Source: Actinophytocola xinjiangensis (lineage in GTDB: Bacteria; Actinomycetota; Actinomycetes; Mycobacteriales; Pseudonocardiaceae). From it: a stretch of 64,000 bases of DNA. The DNA lies in assembly GCF_001921215.1 (NCBI RefSeq), contig NZ_MSIF01000030.1:1-64000 (forward strand), in the 5' to 3' direction. The notes below the pieces were generated by a model. The model was given only the letters and a program-made list of their open reading frames with translations, ran no database searches and was not told where the DNA came from. A program made the position numbers and the translations under genes. The stretch's first letter is position 1, and each line of letters begins with the position of its first letter. Of the stretch, positions 26,861-35,308 are shown in pieces.

Positions 26861-26892
26861 TTGTCCACAGGTGTGGACGCACCTGTGGACAA
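26861..26892. terminator. bidirectional stem-loop terminator
   Basis: Perfect 13-bp stem (26861-26873 with 26880-26892) with six-base loop between the convergent toxin gene and methyltransferase gene, 30 and 7 bases from their stops. Confidence 0.8.
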
Positions 26893-26898
26893 CTTCCC

Positions 26899-27876
26899 TC
26901 ACGGCGTCATGACCAGCACCTCCGCGTGCCGGCCGGACAGGCTCACCGGGTGGCGGGACAGCACGGTGAGGCCCGGTTTCGTCCCCGCCGGCAGGAGCAG
27001 GACCGCCCGGCCGTGGGGGTCCAGCACCCGGCGTAGTTCCGACCAGAACCTGTCGGGGCTGTGGCCGAGGACGCCGGTGGCGCGGACCTGACGGTCCCAC
27101 GGCGGGTTGCTCACCACGACGTCCACCGCCCCCCTGCCCAGCGGTAGGCGACCGGCGTCGGCGACGGCGACCGGGGTGAGGCCGTTGGCGCGGGCGGCCG
27201 CCACCGCGGCCGGGGCGTGGTCGGTGGCCACAATGGACACGTTGCCGGCCTCCAGGGGGATGGTGCCCACGCCACAGCACGGGTCCAGCAGGCGACGGCC
27301 GGCCAACGGGCCGGCCAGCCGGAGCATCGCGGCGGCCAGCGGCGGGTGCAGGCTCCCCGGCCGGGTCACCCGCCGCCACGGTCGCCGGTGCAGGGGCCGG
27401 GACGCCAGCCGCAGCGCGAGCAGGGCCCGGTCGTCGGTCACCGTGAGGCGCCAGGACAGGCCCGGGGGCGGCACGGCGCCACCCCGGCGGGAGACGTAGC
27501 GCAGGCCGGTCCGCGCGGCCAGGGGTTGGCCGACGGCGTCCTCCAGGTCGTAGCGGTTGTAGGTCCGCCGGCCGAGGAACGACGCCGACACGTCCATTGT
27601 GGACACGTCACGGCCGGCCAGGAGCGGCGCGAGGTCGACCGATCTGACCGCTCGGGTCAGGACGTCGAGGGCGGCCCTGGTGTGGCCGACGCCCTCGATC
27701 TCGGCGGCCACGGCGAAGACGTCGTCGGCGCAGCGCAGATCCAGACCGGAAACATCGGCGTGGAACAGGACTTCGCGGTGGCCGATGCGTTCGACCCGCC
27801 CCAGCGCGCGGATCTCCGCCGCCGCCACTTCTTCGATCCCCCGTACGGTCCGCGCCACCAGGCGCGCGGTCCTCAC
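26899..27876 (-). CDS. predicted RNA methyltransferase (SAM-dependent, NPPW motif)
   Basis: 325 residues from GTG 27876. The N-terminal ~170 residues resemble a THUMP-type RNA-binding region, beginning ARTVRGIEEVAAAEI. The C-terminal Rossmann methyltransferase domain has a SAM-binding motif in LLDPCCGVGTIPLEA and the catalytic VVSNPPWDRQV motif of enzymes that methylate exocyclic or ring nitrogens of guanine or adenine. The combination matches TrmN/RlmL-like rRNA or tRNA guanine-N2 methyltransferases. The precise target base cannot be deduced. Confidence 0.82.
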   Translation of the reverse strand: MRTARLVARTVRGIEEVAAAEIRALGRVERIGHREVLFHADVSGLDLRCADDVFAVAAEIEGVGHTRAALDVLTRAVRSVDLAPLLAGRDVSTMDVSASFLGRRTYNRYDLEDAVGQPLAARTGLRYVSRRGGAVPPPGLSWRLTVTDDRALLALRLASRPLHRRPWRRVTRPGSLHPPLAAAMLRLAGPLAGRRLLDPCCGVGTIPLEAGNVSIVATDHAPAAVAAARANGLTPVAVADAGRLPLGRGAVDVVVSNPPWDRQVRATGVLGHSPDRFWSELRRVLDPHGRAVLLLPAGTKPGLTVLSRHPVSLSGRHAEVLVMTP

Positions 27877-27931
27877 GGTGCGCCGGCGGCGCCAGGACGT
27901 ACCACGGCGCGCGCACGCGCCGGAATGGATG

Positions 27932-27945
27932 AGATCACGTGATCT
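27932..27945. promoter_or_regulatory. 14-bp perfect palindrome in divergent intergenic region
   Basis: AGATCACGTGATCT lies in the 192-bp gap between the methyltransferase and the SDR operon (27877-28068). It has the size of a dimeric repressor site, such as a TetR- or GntR-type operator, but no regulator is encoded directly beside it. Nothing else is seen in the gap. Confidence 0.5.
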
Positions 27946-28068
27946 TCTCCCACGTCGCGACCGGGGCGGTGTCGTGTACCCGCCCCGCATCACCGGCGAG
28001 GGGATACCGCACCCGCCAGCGGTCGCGTCAGCGTCGGAAGAAGAAACTCATGGCGGCGATCTTACATA

Positions 28069-28791
28069 ATGGCTGACATGAACGGGCTCGCACTCGTCAC
28101 CGGCGCCGGCCGGGGTCTCGGCGCCGGTATCGCCCGCCACCTGGCCGCGACCGGGTGGGCGGTGGCCGTCAACGACCTCGCCGGCACCCACACGGTGGTC
28201 GGCGAGATCCTGCGCGCCGGCGGGCGGGCCATCACCGTCGAGGGGGACGTGACCGACGAGGACCAGGTGCGTGCGATGGTCGCCCAGATCGGCCCGGTCG
28301 ACCTGCTGGTGGTCAACGCCACCGGCCCCCAGCCGGTCATCGGCGTCGAGGACCTGACCTGGCGCCACCACCTCGACCAGTTGGAGTTCTTCGTCAAGAG
28401 CCCGACCCTGCTGGTGAACGCCGTGCTGCCCGGGATGCGCGCCGCCGGACGCGGCCGGATCGTCCACATAGGATCGGACATGGTGGACCGGGCACTGCCC
28501 GGCTGGTCGGCCTACGCCGCCGCCAAGTCCGCCCTGCACACGCTGACCCGCTGCTGGGCACGCGAGCTCGGCCCGCACGGCATCACCGTCAACACCGTCG
28601 CCCCCGGCTGGATCCCGGTCGAACGCCACGACGGCGAGCCGACCGACGACTACCTGGCCGACGTGCCGCTGGGCCGCCTCGGCACCCCGCACGACGTCGC
28701 CGCCACGGTCGCCTACCTGGCCTCCGACGCGGCGGCGTTCGTCACCGGCCAGTGCCTGCGGGTCAACGGCGGCCACAGCGAGGCGCTGTGA
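28069..28791 (+). CDS. short-chain dehydrogenase/reductase
   Basis: 240 residues. Classical SDR: cofactor motif TGAGRGLGAG near residue 11, an Asn-Ala-Thr-Gly variant of the NAG motif, Ser in HIGSDM, and catalytic Tyr-x3-Lys in YAAAKSALHT. The C-terminus ends with CLRVNGGHSEAL typical of FabG-like members. NAD(P)-dependent oxidation or reduction of an alcohol/ketone; substrate unknown. First gene of a three-gene operon in which each stop overlaps the next start by four bases. ATG 28078 is an alternative start; neither has a good ribosome site. Confidence 0.9.
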   Translation: MADMNGLALVTGAGRGLGAGIARHLAATGWAVAVNDLAGTHTVVGEILRAGGRAITVEGDVTDEDQVRAMVAQIGPVDLLVVNATGPQPVIGVEDLTWRHHLDQLEFFVKSPTLLVNAVLPGMRAAGRGRIVHIGSDMVDRALPGWSAYAAAKSALHTLTRCWARELGPHGITVNTVAPGWIPVERHDGEPTDDYLADVPLGRLGTPHDVAATVAYLASDAAAFVTGQCLRVNGGHSEAL

Positions 28792-29657
28792 AGGTCGCGC
28801 CCGACCTGGACCCCCGGCCCGCGCTGCGCGCCTGGGGCCTGACGCCGGCCGACGTCGAGTACCTGCCGGTGGGCTTCGGCGACCACCACTGGCGGGTCAC
28901 CGACGAGACCGGCCGCCGCTGGTTCGCCACCGTCGCCGACCTGGCGGCCAAGCCCCACAACGGCATCGGGGTCGCCGCCGCCCGCGACGGTCTGCGCCGC
29001 GCGATGGACACCGCCGCCGCCCTGGCCCACCTGGACTTCGTCCTCGCACCGGCCGGTGACCCGCTGGTACCGCTGGGAGATCGCCACGCCCTGTCCGTGT
29101 TCCCCTACGTGGACGGCGTTTCCGGCGATTTCGGCGACCCGCCCGGCGACGTCGGCGACCTGCTGGCGACCCTGCACCGCCAGCCCCCGCCGCCCTCGAC
29201 CCCCCTGGCCGGCCCCGCACTCCCCGGCCGCGCCACCCTCGACCGCGCTCTCGTCGAGACGGACCGCCCGTGGACCGGCGGCCCGTTCGCCGAGCCGGCC
29301 CGCGACCTGCTGGCCCGCCACCGCCCCGGCCTGCGCCGCCGCCTCGACGAGTTCGACCGCCTGCTCGCCGCCCTGCCCGCCGACCTGGTCGTCACCCACG
29401 GCGAACCGCACCCCGGCAACGTCCTGCGCACCGGACACGGTCGCCTGCTGGTCGACTGGGACACCGTCGGCCTGGCCGTGCCGGAACGTGACCTGTGGTG
29501 GCTGGGCGAGGGCCGCCCGCCCGCCGTCGAGTTCTACCGGCTGCGCTGGGACCTCGACGACCTGTCGGTGTTCGTCGAGCAGTTCCGCGCCCCGCACACC
29601 CGCACCGCCGACACCGAGCAGGCGTGGGACGGCTACGCGGACCTGGTGGCGCGGTGA
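28788..29657 (+). CDS. aminoglycoside phosphotransferase-family kinase
   Basis: 289 residues. GTG 28788 overlaps the SDR stop (GTGA). The C-terminal half has the kinase core: VVTHGEPHPGNVL (an HGxxHPxN version of the Brenner motif, where Glu occupies the position usually held by catalytic Asp) and LLVDWDTVGLAVPERDL carrying the metal-binding Asp. APH-fold proteins phosphorylate small molecules such as antibiotics, homoserine or choline. The Glu for Asp replacement, common in some subgroups, makes substrate assignment uncertain. Confidence 0.82.
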   Translation: MKVAPDLDPRPALRAWGLTPADVEYLPVGFGDHHWRVTDETGRRWFATVADLAAKPHNGIGVAAARDGLRRAMDTAAALAHLDFVLAPAGDPLVPLGDRHALSVFPYVDGVSGDFGDPPGDVGDLLATLHRQPPPPSTPLAGPALPGRATLDRALVETDRPWTGGPFAEPARDLLARHRPGLRRRLDEFDRLLAALPADLVVTHGEPHPGNVLRTGHGRLLVDWDTVGLAVPERDLWWLGEGRPPAVEFYRLRWDLDDLSVFVEQFRAPHTRTADTEQAWDGYADLVAR

Positions 29658-30112
29658 CCGGCCGGTTCGTCGTGCAGCGCCACCGGGCCCGGCGCCTGCA
29701 CTACGACCTGCGCCTGGAGTTGGGTGGTGTGCTGGTGAGCTGGGCGGTGCCCAAGGGTCCGACGCTGGACCCGAAGGTTCGCTGCCTGGCCGTGCACGTC
29801 GATGACCACTCCCTGGACCACGTCGACTTCGAGGGCCGCATCGCGAAGGGCCGGCCGGGCGGCGGCGACGTGATCGTCTGGGACTGGGGCACCTGGACCC
29901 ACGCCCGCGACACCGACCCGGCCGACGCCCTGGCCGCCGGTGAACTCCACTTCGACCTCGACGGCGAGAAGCTCGCCGGCCGGTTCGCCCTGATCAGGAC
30001 GAAACTCGACTGGCTGCTGGTCCACAAGAACGACGAGTTCGCCCGGCCCGGCTGGAATCCCGAGGACCACCCGCGCTCGGTGAAGTCGGGTCTGACCAAC
30101 GACGAGGTCTAG
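29654..30112 (+). CDS. LigD 3'-phosphoesterase-domain protein
   Basis: 152 residues. GTG 29654 overlaps the stop of the kinase gene. It consists only of the phosphoesterase domain of bacterial DNA ligase D: FVVQRHRARRLHYDLRLELGG at its start contains the HxxRRxHYDLR signature, followed by WAVPKGPT and a C-terminal RFALIRTK strand. In non-homologous end joining this domain trims 3'-phosphate or ribonucleotide ends. Free-standing versions are known in actinomycetes, but the ligase and Ku partners are not in this window. Its coupling to an SDR and a kinase gene is unexplained. Confidence 0.9.
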   Translation: MTGRFVVQRHRARRLHYDLRLELGGVLVSWAVPKGPTLDPKVRCLAVHVDDHSLDHVDFEGRIAKGRPGGGDVIVWDWGTWTHARDTDPADALAAGELHFDLDGEKLAGRFALIRTKLDWLLVHKNDEFARPGWNPEDHPRSVKSGLTNDEV

Positions 30113-30606
30113 CCTTCGCCCAGGTGCGCGATGAGTTTGCGGGTCACCCGCTCCAGGTCGGCGCGGTCCCGGCGGCTCAGCGGCGCGACCATCTCCCGCT
30201 GGCCGGCGCCGTGCCTGGTCACCGCCTCGTCGACCTGCCCTCGTCCGTCCTCGGTCAGTTCGATGTCCAGACTCCGCCGGTCGTCCGGATTGGGCACCCG
30301 CACGATGAACCCGCGCTTCTCCAACCGGTCGAGCCGGTTGGTCATCGTGCCGGTGGTCACCAGCAGGGCCTTGGCCAGCCGCGTCGGCGACAGCCGGTAG
30401 GGCGCGCCGGCGCGGCGCAGCGCGAACAGCACGTCCCCCTCGCCGCGGTGTAGTCCGTAGGCCCCGGCCAGCGCGCTCACCCGGCCGTCCACCAGCTGGG
30501 CGGCCCTGGTCAGCCGGGCAAGCAGGGCCATGGTGTCCAGGTCCAGGTCGGGCCGCTGCGACGCCCACTGGCCGACCAGCGCGTCGATCCGCTCGTTCTC
30601 GTCCAC
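30109..30606 (-). CDS. MarR family transcriptional regulator
   Basis: 165 residues. Winged helix-turn-helix with the MarR pattern: RGEGDVLFALRRAG, SPTRLAKALLVTTGTMTNRLDRLEKRGFI and a wing ending VPNPDDRRSLDIELTEDG. C-terminal helices form the dimer interface. It diverges from the cupin gene at 30683, and the control region between them contains repeated AT-rich motifs, so it most likely represses itself and the cupin gene. Overlaps the convergent phosphoesterase gene by four bases. Confidence 0.92.
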   Translation of the reverse strand: MDENERIDALVGQWASQRPDLDLDTMALLARLTRAAQLVDGRVSALAGAYGLHRGEGDVLFALRRAGAPYRLSPTRLAKALLVTTGTMTNRLDRLEKRGFIVRVPNPDDRRSLDIELTEDGRGQVDEAVTRHGAGQREMVAPLSRRDRADLERVTRKLIAHLGEG

Positions 30607-30620
30607 GTCCGCAGTTTAGC

Positions 30621-30668
30621 TTGACATCGAACTACCCCCTTGAGTACAACTTACTCGACATCAAACTA
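30621..30668. promoter_or_regulatory. putative MarR operator region
   Basis: Two near-identical 14-bp boxes, TTGACATCGAACTA (30621-30634) and TCGACATCAAACTA (30655-30668), 12 of 14 bases identical and 34 bp apart, lie in the 76-bp gap between the divergent MarR and cupin genes. An imperfect dyad, TTGAGTA/TACTCGA, sits between them. Confidence 0.6.
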
Positions 30669-30682
30669 CTTGAGGACGAGCA

Positions 30683-31165
30683 ATGACTGACACCATCCAG
30701 CTGACCGACGCCGTCACCCTCCGCGTCCGCGACACCACCCCCGACCGCGTCGACGTCGACGCCACCTACGCCCCCCACGGCTCCCGCCCACCCCGCCACA
30801 GCCACCCCCACCACGACGAACACTTCGAGGTCCTCGAAGGAACCCTCCGCGTGGTGGTCGACGGCCGGCAACAGGACCTCACCCCCGGCGACACCCTCGA
30901 CATCCCCCGCGGCGCCGTCCACCACATGTGGAACCCCACCGCCGCCCCGACCAGGGTCCGCTGGCTCAGCACCCCCGCCGGGCGCGTCGAGGCCTACTTC
31001 CGCGCCATGGACGCCCGCCCCGGGCCCCTGGCCCTCGCCGGCCTCCTCCACGAGTACCGCGACGTCATGACCCCCGCCGGCCCACTCGCCCGCGCGTTCG
31101 TCACCCTCGTCGGCCCGCTGACCCGCCGGTCCACCCGGTCCGGCCGGGCGTTCACAGCCAGGTGA
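30683..31165 (+). CDS. cupin domain protein
   Basis: 160 residues. A single conserved cupin barrel: HSHPHHDEHFEVLEGTLRV holds the metal-binding His/Glu set and GDTLDIPRGAVHHMWN the last His. C-terminal helices follow. Such small cupins act as dioxygenases, isomerases or binding proteins. Divergent from the MarR regulator, which probably controls it in response to a small molecule. The end overlaps the anti-sigma gene by 14 bp (convergent). Confidence 0.88.
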   Translation: MTDTIQLTDAVTLRVRDTTPDRVDVDATYAPHGSRPPRHSHPHHDEHFEVLEGTLRVVVDGRQQDLTPGDTLDIPRGAVHHMWNPTAAPTRVRWLSTPAGRVEAYFRAMDARPGPLALAGLLHEYRDVMTPAGPLARAFVTLVGPLTRRSTRSGRAFTAR

Positions 31166-32114
31166 ACTGGACGGCCCAGTCGCCGGTGGTGCGTTCCGGA
31201 ACCACCGTGATCGTGGCGGTTTCCCCGACGGCGAGGTCGGGACCGTCGGGACCGCCGACCGTCGTCACGCCGATCGTTCCGAGGTAGGTCCAGGAGTCGC
31301 CGACGTAGACGGATTCGCCGTCGATCAGCACTTCGAGCCGCCCCGGGGTGTTGAGGGAGGCAGTCAGTTCGACCTGCCCACGCCAGGTCACGTCCAGCTC
31401 CTGGGGGGCGTCGGGGTCATCGGGGTCGGATCGCAGGTCGAAGTCCGCCGGGGCGAGGAGTGAGTCCAGCGGCTCCAGCGTTTCCGGGCGCGGCGGGAAC
31501 GAGTACTCCGTGAGCGGCACCCGTTCCCCGAGTCCGACGGCGTACTCGGCGCTCGTCGCACTCTCCGGCGGCCGAACGTCGGCGACCGTCTCCGGGAACT
31601 CGCCCGCGACGCGGTTGACGCCGACGACCATCCTGACGACGAGCGGTTCACCGACCGAGCCGCCGTAGGCGGACAGGTCGATGCGCACGGTCGTCTGACC
31701 GGTGCACCCACCCGCCGGGCCGTCCCGCCCGTTGATCGAGACCATCGTGACCAGGTTCTGCCCGGAGTCCTCGTCGACGCAGTGGGCGATGAGCACCAGG
31801 TCGTCGGCGCTCGGTGTGTGGGTGAGGGTGATCGAGGTGGCCGGCAGGTCTCCCCAGGCCTGCGCGACCAGCCGGGCACCGGACTGGTACTCCGCGAGGC
31901 TTCTGGTCGGCTCCGCCGGGTCGACCCGCTGGCCGGGCAGGGCCACGTACACGACGCCGACCAGCGCGAGCACCACACCGACGACACCGGTGAGCGCGAG
32001 CCGGCGGCGCCGGGCGAGCACCCGGCCACGGATACCGGCCATCCGGGCGTCGTGGGTGGTGGCGTCGAGGTCGGCGCGGTCGCGGAGCACCTCGGTGAGG
32101 TCGGTCAGGTTCAT
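31152..32114 (-). CDS. membrane-anchored protein, likely anti-sigma partner
   Basis: 320 residues from ATG 32114, which overlaps the sigma gene stop (ATGA). About 45 cytoplasmic residues, one membrane helix (LALTGVVGVVLALVGVVYVAL, about residues 40-60) and a large extracytoplasmic region that ends in a beta-rich domain. This is the layout of the membrane proteins paired with SigE-family ECF sigma factors; the short N-terminus would hold the sigma factor at the membrane. No zinc HxxxCxxC motif is visible. Confidence 0.72.
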   Translation of the reverse strand: MNLTDLTEVLRDRADLDATTHDARMAGIRGRVLARRRRLALTGVVGVVLALVGVVYVALPGQRVDPAEPTRSLAEYQSGARLVAQAWGDLPATSITLTHTPSADDLVLIAHCVDEDSGQNLVTMVSINGRDGPAGGCTGQTTVRIDLSAYGGSVGEPLVVRMVVGVNRVAGEFPETVADVRPPESATSAEYAVGLGERVPLTEYSFPPRPETLEPLDSLLAPADFDLRSDPDDPDAPQELDVTWRGQVELTASLNTPGRLEVLIDGESVYVGDSWTYLGTIGVTTVGGPDGPDLAVGETATITVVPERTTGDWAVQFTWL

Positions 32115-32611
32115 CGCCGGGTTCCTTCCTCGGTGCGGATCGTCTCGTCCACCCGGAGTTTGGCCAGCGCCTTGCTCGACTGGCTCTTGACGGTGCCCAC
32201 CGAGCACCCGAGCAGGTCGGCGACCTGCGCCTCGGCCAGGTCGTCGAAGAACCGCAGGACCAGCACGGCACGCTGCCGGGGCGGCAGCCGGCCCAGCGCC
32301 TGCCACAGCCATTCCCGCTCGTCCACCGCCAGCTGCTCCGGCTCGCCGGACAGTTCGGGTAGCTCACCAGTGGGCGCCTCGCCTCGCCACCGGCGCCGCC
32401 ACCAGGTCGCGTGGGTGTTGACCAGGATCCGCCGCACGTACGGCTCGGGGTCGCCGGTGATCCGGCGCCACGACCGCCACGCCCTGGCCAACGCGGTCTG
32501 CACCAGGTCCTCCGCGTGCCCGGGGTCGCGGGTCAGCAGGTAGGCCGTGCGCAGCAGCCTGGGCGACGCCCGCGCCACGAACTCCTCGAACCCCTCAGGT
32601 GCTCTCACCAC
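32111..32611 (-). CDS. SigE-family ECF RNA polymerase sigma factor
   Basis: 166 residues. Region 2 is visible as LLRTAYLLTRDPGHAEDLVQTALARAWRSW, and region 4 as LPPRQRAVLVLRFFDDLAEAQVADLLGCSVGTVKS, giving the standard ECF two-domain layout. Coupled to the membrane protein encoded next by a four-base overlap. It directs transcription of an unknown stress or envelope regulon. Confidence 0.93.
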   Translation of the reverse strand: MVRAPEGFEEFVARASPRLLRTAYLLTRDPGHAEDLVQTALARAWRSWRRITGDPEPYVRRILVNTHATWWRRRWRGEAPTGELPELSGEPEQLAVDEREWLWQALGRLPPRQRAVLVLRFFDDLAEAQVADLLGCSVGTVKSQSSKALAKLRVDETIRTEEGTRR

Positions 32612-32674
32612 GCCCAGCCCTCCGCCTCGCCCGGTCTACGGTGGAATACCACCCGGGAGCCGGCGAAGGTTGCC

Positions 32675-35308
32675 TCACCGTTGGGTCGTGGCCGAGGTCA
32701 CCCGGTGGGCCAGCTCCACCCGCGAACGGACCCCCAGTGTGGTGAAGATGTTGCGCAGGTGGTGGTCGACGGTCCTCGGGCTGATCACCAACCGGCGGGC
32801 GATCTCCTTGTTGGTCTCCCCGACGGCCACCAGCCGGGAGATCGCGGCCTGCTGCGGGGTCAGCCCGGCCAGCGTGACCCCGCCCGTGCCGACGGTCTCG
32901 CCGCACGCCCGCAGCCCGGCCTTCGCCCGCGTCGCCCAGTGGTCGGCGCCGGCGGCCCGGAACCCGCGCAGCGCGTCCCGGAACAGCACCCGCGCGTCAC
33001 GGGTGCGCCGGTGGCGGCGCAACCGGTTGCCGTAGAACAACTGCGTCCGCGCCAGCTCCATCGCCGCCCCCGCCCGGTGGTGCAGCGCGATCGCCGTCCG
33101 GTAGTGCTCCTCGGCCTCCCCGAGATCGTCGGCCAGCAGCGCGTGGCAGCGGCTGGACATCGCCAGCCACGCCGCGCTGCCGCCCGAGCGCACCCACTCG
33201 TCGAACCGCCCCAGCAGCTCCCCCGCCCGCTCCGGCTGCTCGGCCAGCACCGCCGCCTCCACCCACTGCGGGGTGGCCAGTACCTGGATCGCCCGCTGCG
33301 CCCCGCTGACCCCGGCGCCCAGGGTCGCCAGCCGGCCCAGCGCGTCCGCCGGTCGGTCCTCGGCCAGGTCCAGGCACGCGCCCGCCCACGACGAGATGGC
33401 GCACGGCCGGCCGAGCGAGCGCTCCGCGATCCCCGGCGCCGCCAGGTCCAATGTGGACCTCGCGGTGGCCAGGTCACCCAGCAGCGCCGCCGACAACCCC
33501 TGCAACGACAGGTGTTCGGCCCACGTGTTGCGCTGGGCCACCGACGCCGCCAGGCCTTCCTCGGTCGCGGCGCGGGCGGCGCGGTGGCGATCAAGGCCGA
33601 TGGCGGTGAGCGCCAGGTGCACCAGCGCCCACGGCAGCGCCGCGCCCCGCGTGCCCAACCGCGCCCGGGACACCGCGGCCGACGCGCACTCGTAGGCGCC
33701 TTCGACGTCCCCGAGGGCGAACGCCGCCTCGGCCGCCCACACCGCGGACGCCACGTCGCCGGCCGCCAGACCCAGGTCGACGGCACGGCGCAGCGGTTCG
33801 GCGGCCTCGCCGTGACGGCCGGCGTAGGTCGCGGCGCCGCCGGCGAACAGGGCGCCCACCCCGCTGCCCGACGGTACCGACGCGGTGACCCGGTGGGCGA
33901 GGGTGCGGTAGCCGGACAGGTCGCCGCCGATGCGCCGAGCCTCGCCGGCGAGCATCAGGGCCAGCGACGCCTCGTCGGGGTCGGTGAGGTGTTCGGCGGC
34001 GAAGGCCAGCTCGTGGGTGGCGACGGCGGGTTCGCCGTCGCGCAGTTCGATCTCGCCGAGCAGCAGCGCGCACCGGGCACGATCGGCGCCGGCGGCCCTG
34101 GCGCGGGCCAGCAGGGTCCGCGCCCAGCCGGGCCGGCCGGACTGCCAGGCGTGCCCGGCGGCGGCCAGCAGCCGCTCACCGCGCAGTCCTGTGTGGACTG
34201 TCAGGGTGGCGGCCCGGTCCAGCAGGCTCGCGGCGCTCGGGTGGTCGGCGTGGTCGGCGGCGCGGGCCAGCTCGTCGCCGAGTTCGGGGCTGGGCCGCGA
34301 CGTCGTCAGGGCACTGTGCCAGGTCGCGCGGGGGCCGGTGAGCGCGGCGGCGAGCCGGGCGTGTGCCTGCTGGCGCCACGCCGGGCTCGCCAACCGGTAC
34401 AGGGTGTCGCGCACCAGGGTGCTGGGCAGCCGCAGCGACGTGCCGGCGATCCGCAGCAGGCCGGCGGCCAGCAGCTCGTCGAGCTCCTCGGGGCCCCCGC
34501 ACCGCGACAGCGTGTCCAGCTCCACGGTGGACTCGGCGGCCACGCAGGTCAGCAGGACCCGCGCCGCCGGGGACAGCGCGGCCAGCCGGGTCCGGTAGTC
34601 GGCGCACCGGCCGCCGCCGAGGACCTCGGGCAGCGGCGCGCGACCGGCCAGCTGGTCGGGGGTCAGCTCGGCCGCCAGCGACACCAGGTCGGCCGGGTTG
34701 CCGCCGGCGATCTCGGTCAGGACGGCCCTTGGCCCGGCCGGCACCCGCCACCGGCGCAGCAGCCGCTCGCACGCCTCGTCGGGCAGCGCCGAGAGCCACA
34801 GCCGCGGGATCTCGGCCAGTGGGTCGTGGCCGGGCCGCGCCAGTTCGGGGCGCGCGGCGAACACCATCGCCACCCGGTGCCCGGCCAGCCGGCGCGCCGC
34901 GAAGGCCAGCACCTCCAGCGACTCGACGTCCAGCCACTGCGCGTCGTCCACCACACAGCTGACCGGGCCGTCGGCGGCCAGGCCGACCAGCAGCCGGTGC
35001 ACCGCGCAGCGCAGCCCGAACGCGTCGGGCCGGCCACCGAGTCCGGCGACCCCGCGCAGCTCGCCGGCCTGGTCGGCCGGCAGGCTGTCGAACCGGTCGG
35101 CCAGCGGCGCCAGCAGCCGGTTCAGCGCGCCGAACGCCAGCCCGCGTTCGGCGTCGATGCCCCGCACCGACACCGTGGCGTCCACAGTGGACAGAACGGC
35201 GGTCTTGCCCATGCCGGCCTCACCGAGCAGCAGCAGCGCGCCGCCGGTGCCGCTCAGCGCGGCCAGCCGGCGCAGCTCCGCCGCCCGGCCGTACAGCCCG
35301 GTACTCAC
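32675..35308 (-). CDS. LAL-type LuxR regulator with N-terminal ATPase
   Basis: 877 residues. The N-terminal STAND-like ATPase domain has Walker A GEAGMGKTA (about residue 29) and Walker B CVVDDAQWLD (about residue 116), then a long helical, TPR-like middle of ~500 residues. The last ~65 residues are a LuxR helix-turn-helix with LTPQQAAISRLVAVGETNKEIARRL and RTVDHHLRNIF. Large ATP-binding LuxR regulators often control secondary metabolite or transport genes. The GTG start overlaps the stop of the acyl-CoA ligase gene by four bases, so both are transcribed together. Confidence 0.92.
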   Translation of the reverse strand: MSTGLYGRAAELRRLAALSGTGGALLLLGEAGMGKTAVLSTVDATVSVRGIDAERGLAFGALNRLLAPLADRFDSLPADQAGELRGVAGLGGRPDAFGLRCAVHRLLVGLAADGPVSCVVDDAQWLDVESLEVLAFAARRLAGHRVAMVFAARPELARPGHDPLAEIPRLWLSALPDEACERLLRRWRVPAGPRAVLTEIAGGNPADLVSLAAELTPDQLAGRAPLPEVLGGGRCADYRTRLAALSPAARVLLTCVAAESTVELDTLSRCGGPEELDELLAAGLLRIAGTSLRLPSTLVRDTLYRLASPAWRQQAHARLAAALTGPRATWHSALTTSRPSPELGDELARAADHADHPSAASLLDRAATLTVHTGLRGERLLAAAGHAWQSGRPGWARTLLARARAAGADRARCALLLGEIELRDGEPAVATHELAFAAEHLTDPDEASLALMLAGEARRIGGDLSGYRTLAHRVTASVPSGSGVGALFAGGAATYAGRHGEAAEPLRRAVDLGLAAGDVASAVWAAEAAFALGDVEGAYECASAAVSRARLGTRGAALPWALVHLALTAIGLDRHRAARAATEEGLAASVAQRNTWAEHLSLQGLSAALLGDLATARSTLDLAAPGIAERSLGRPCAISSWAGACLDLAEDRPADALGRLATLGAGVSGAQRAIQVLATPQWVEAAVLAEQPERAGELLGRFDEWVRSGGSAAWLAMSSRCHALLADDLGEAEEHYRTAIALHHRAGAAMELARTQLFYGNRLRRHRRTRDARVLFRDALRGFRAAGADHWATRAKAGLRACGETVGTGGVTLAGLTPQQAAISRLVAVGETNKEIARRLVISPRTVDHHLRNIFTTLGVRSRVELAHRVTSATTQR

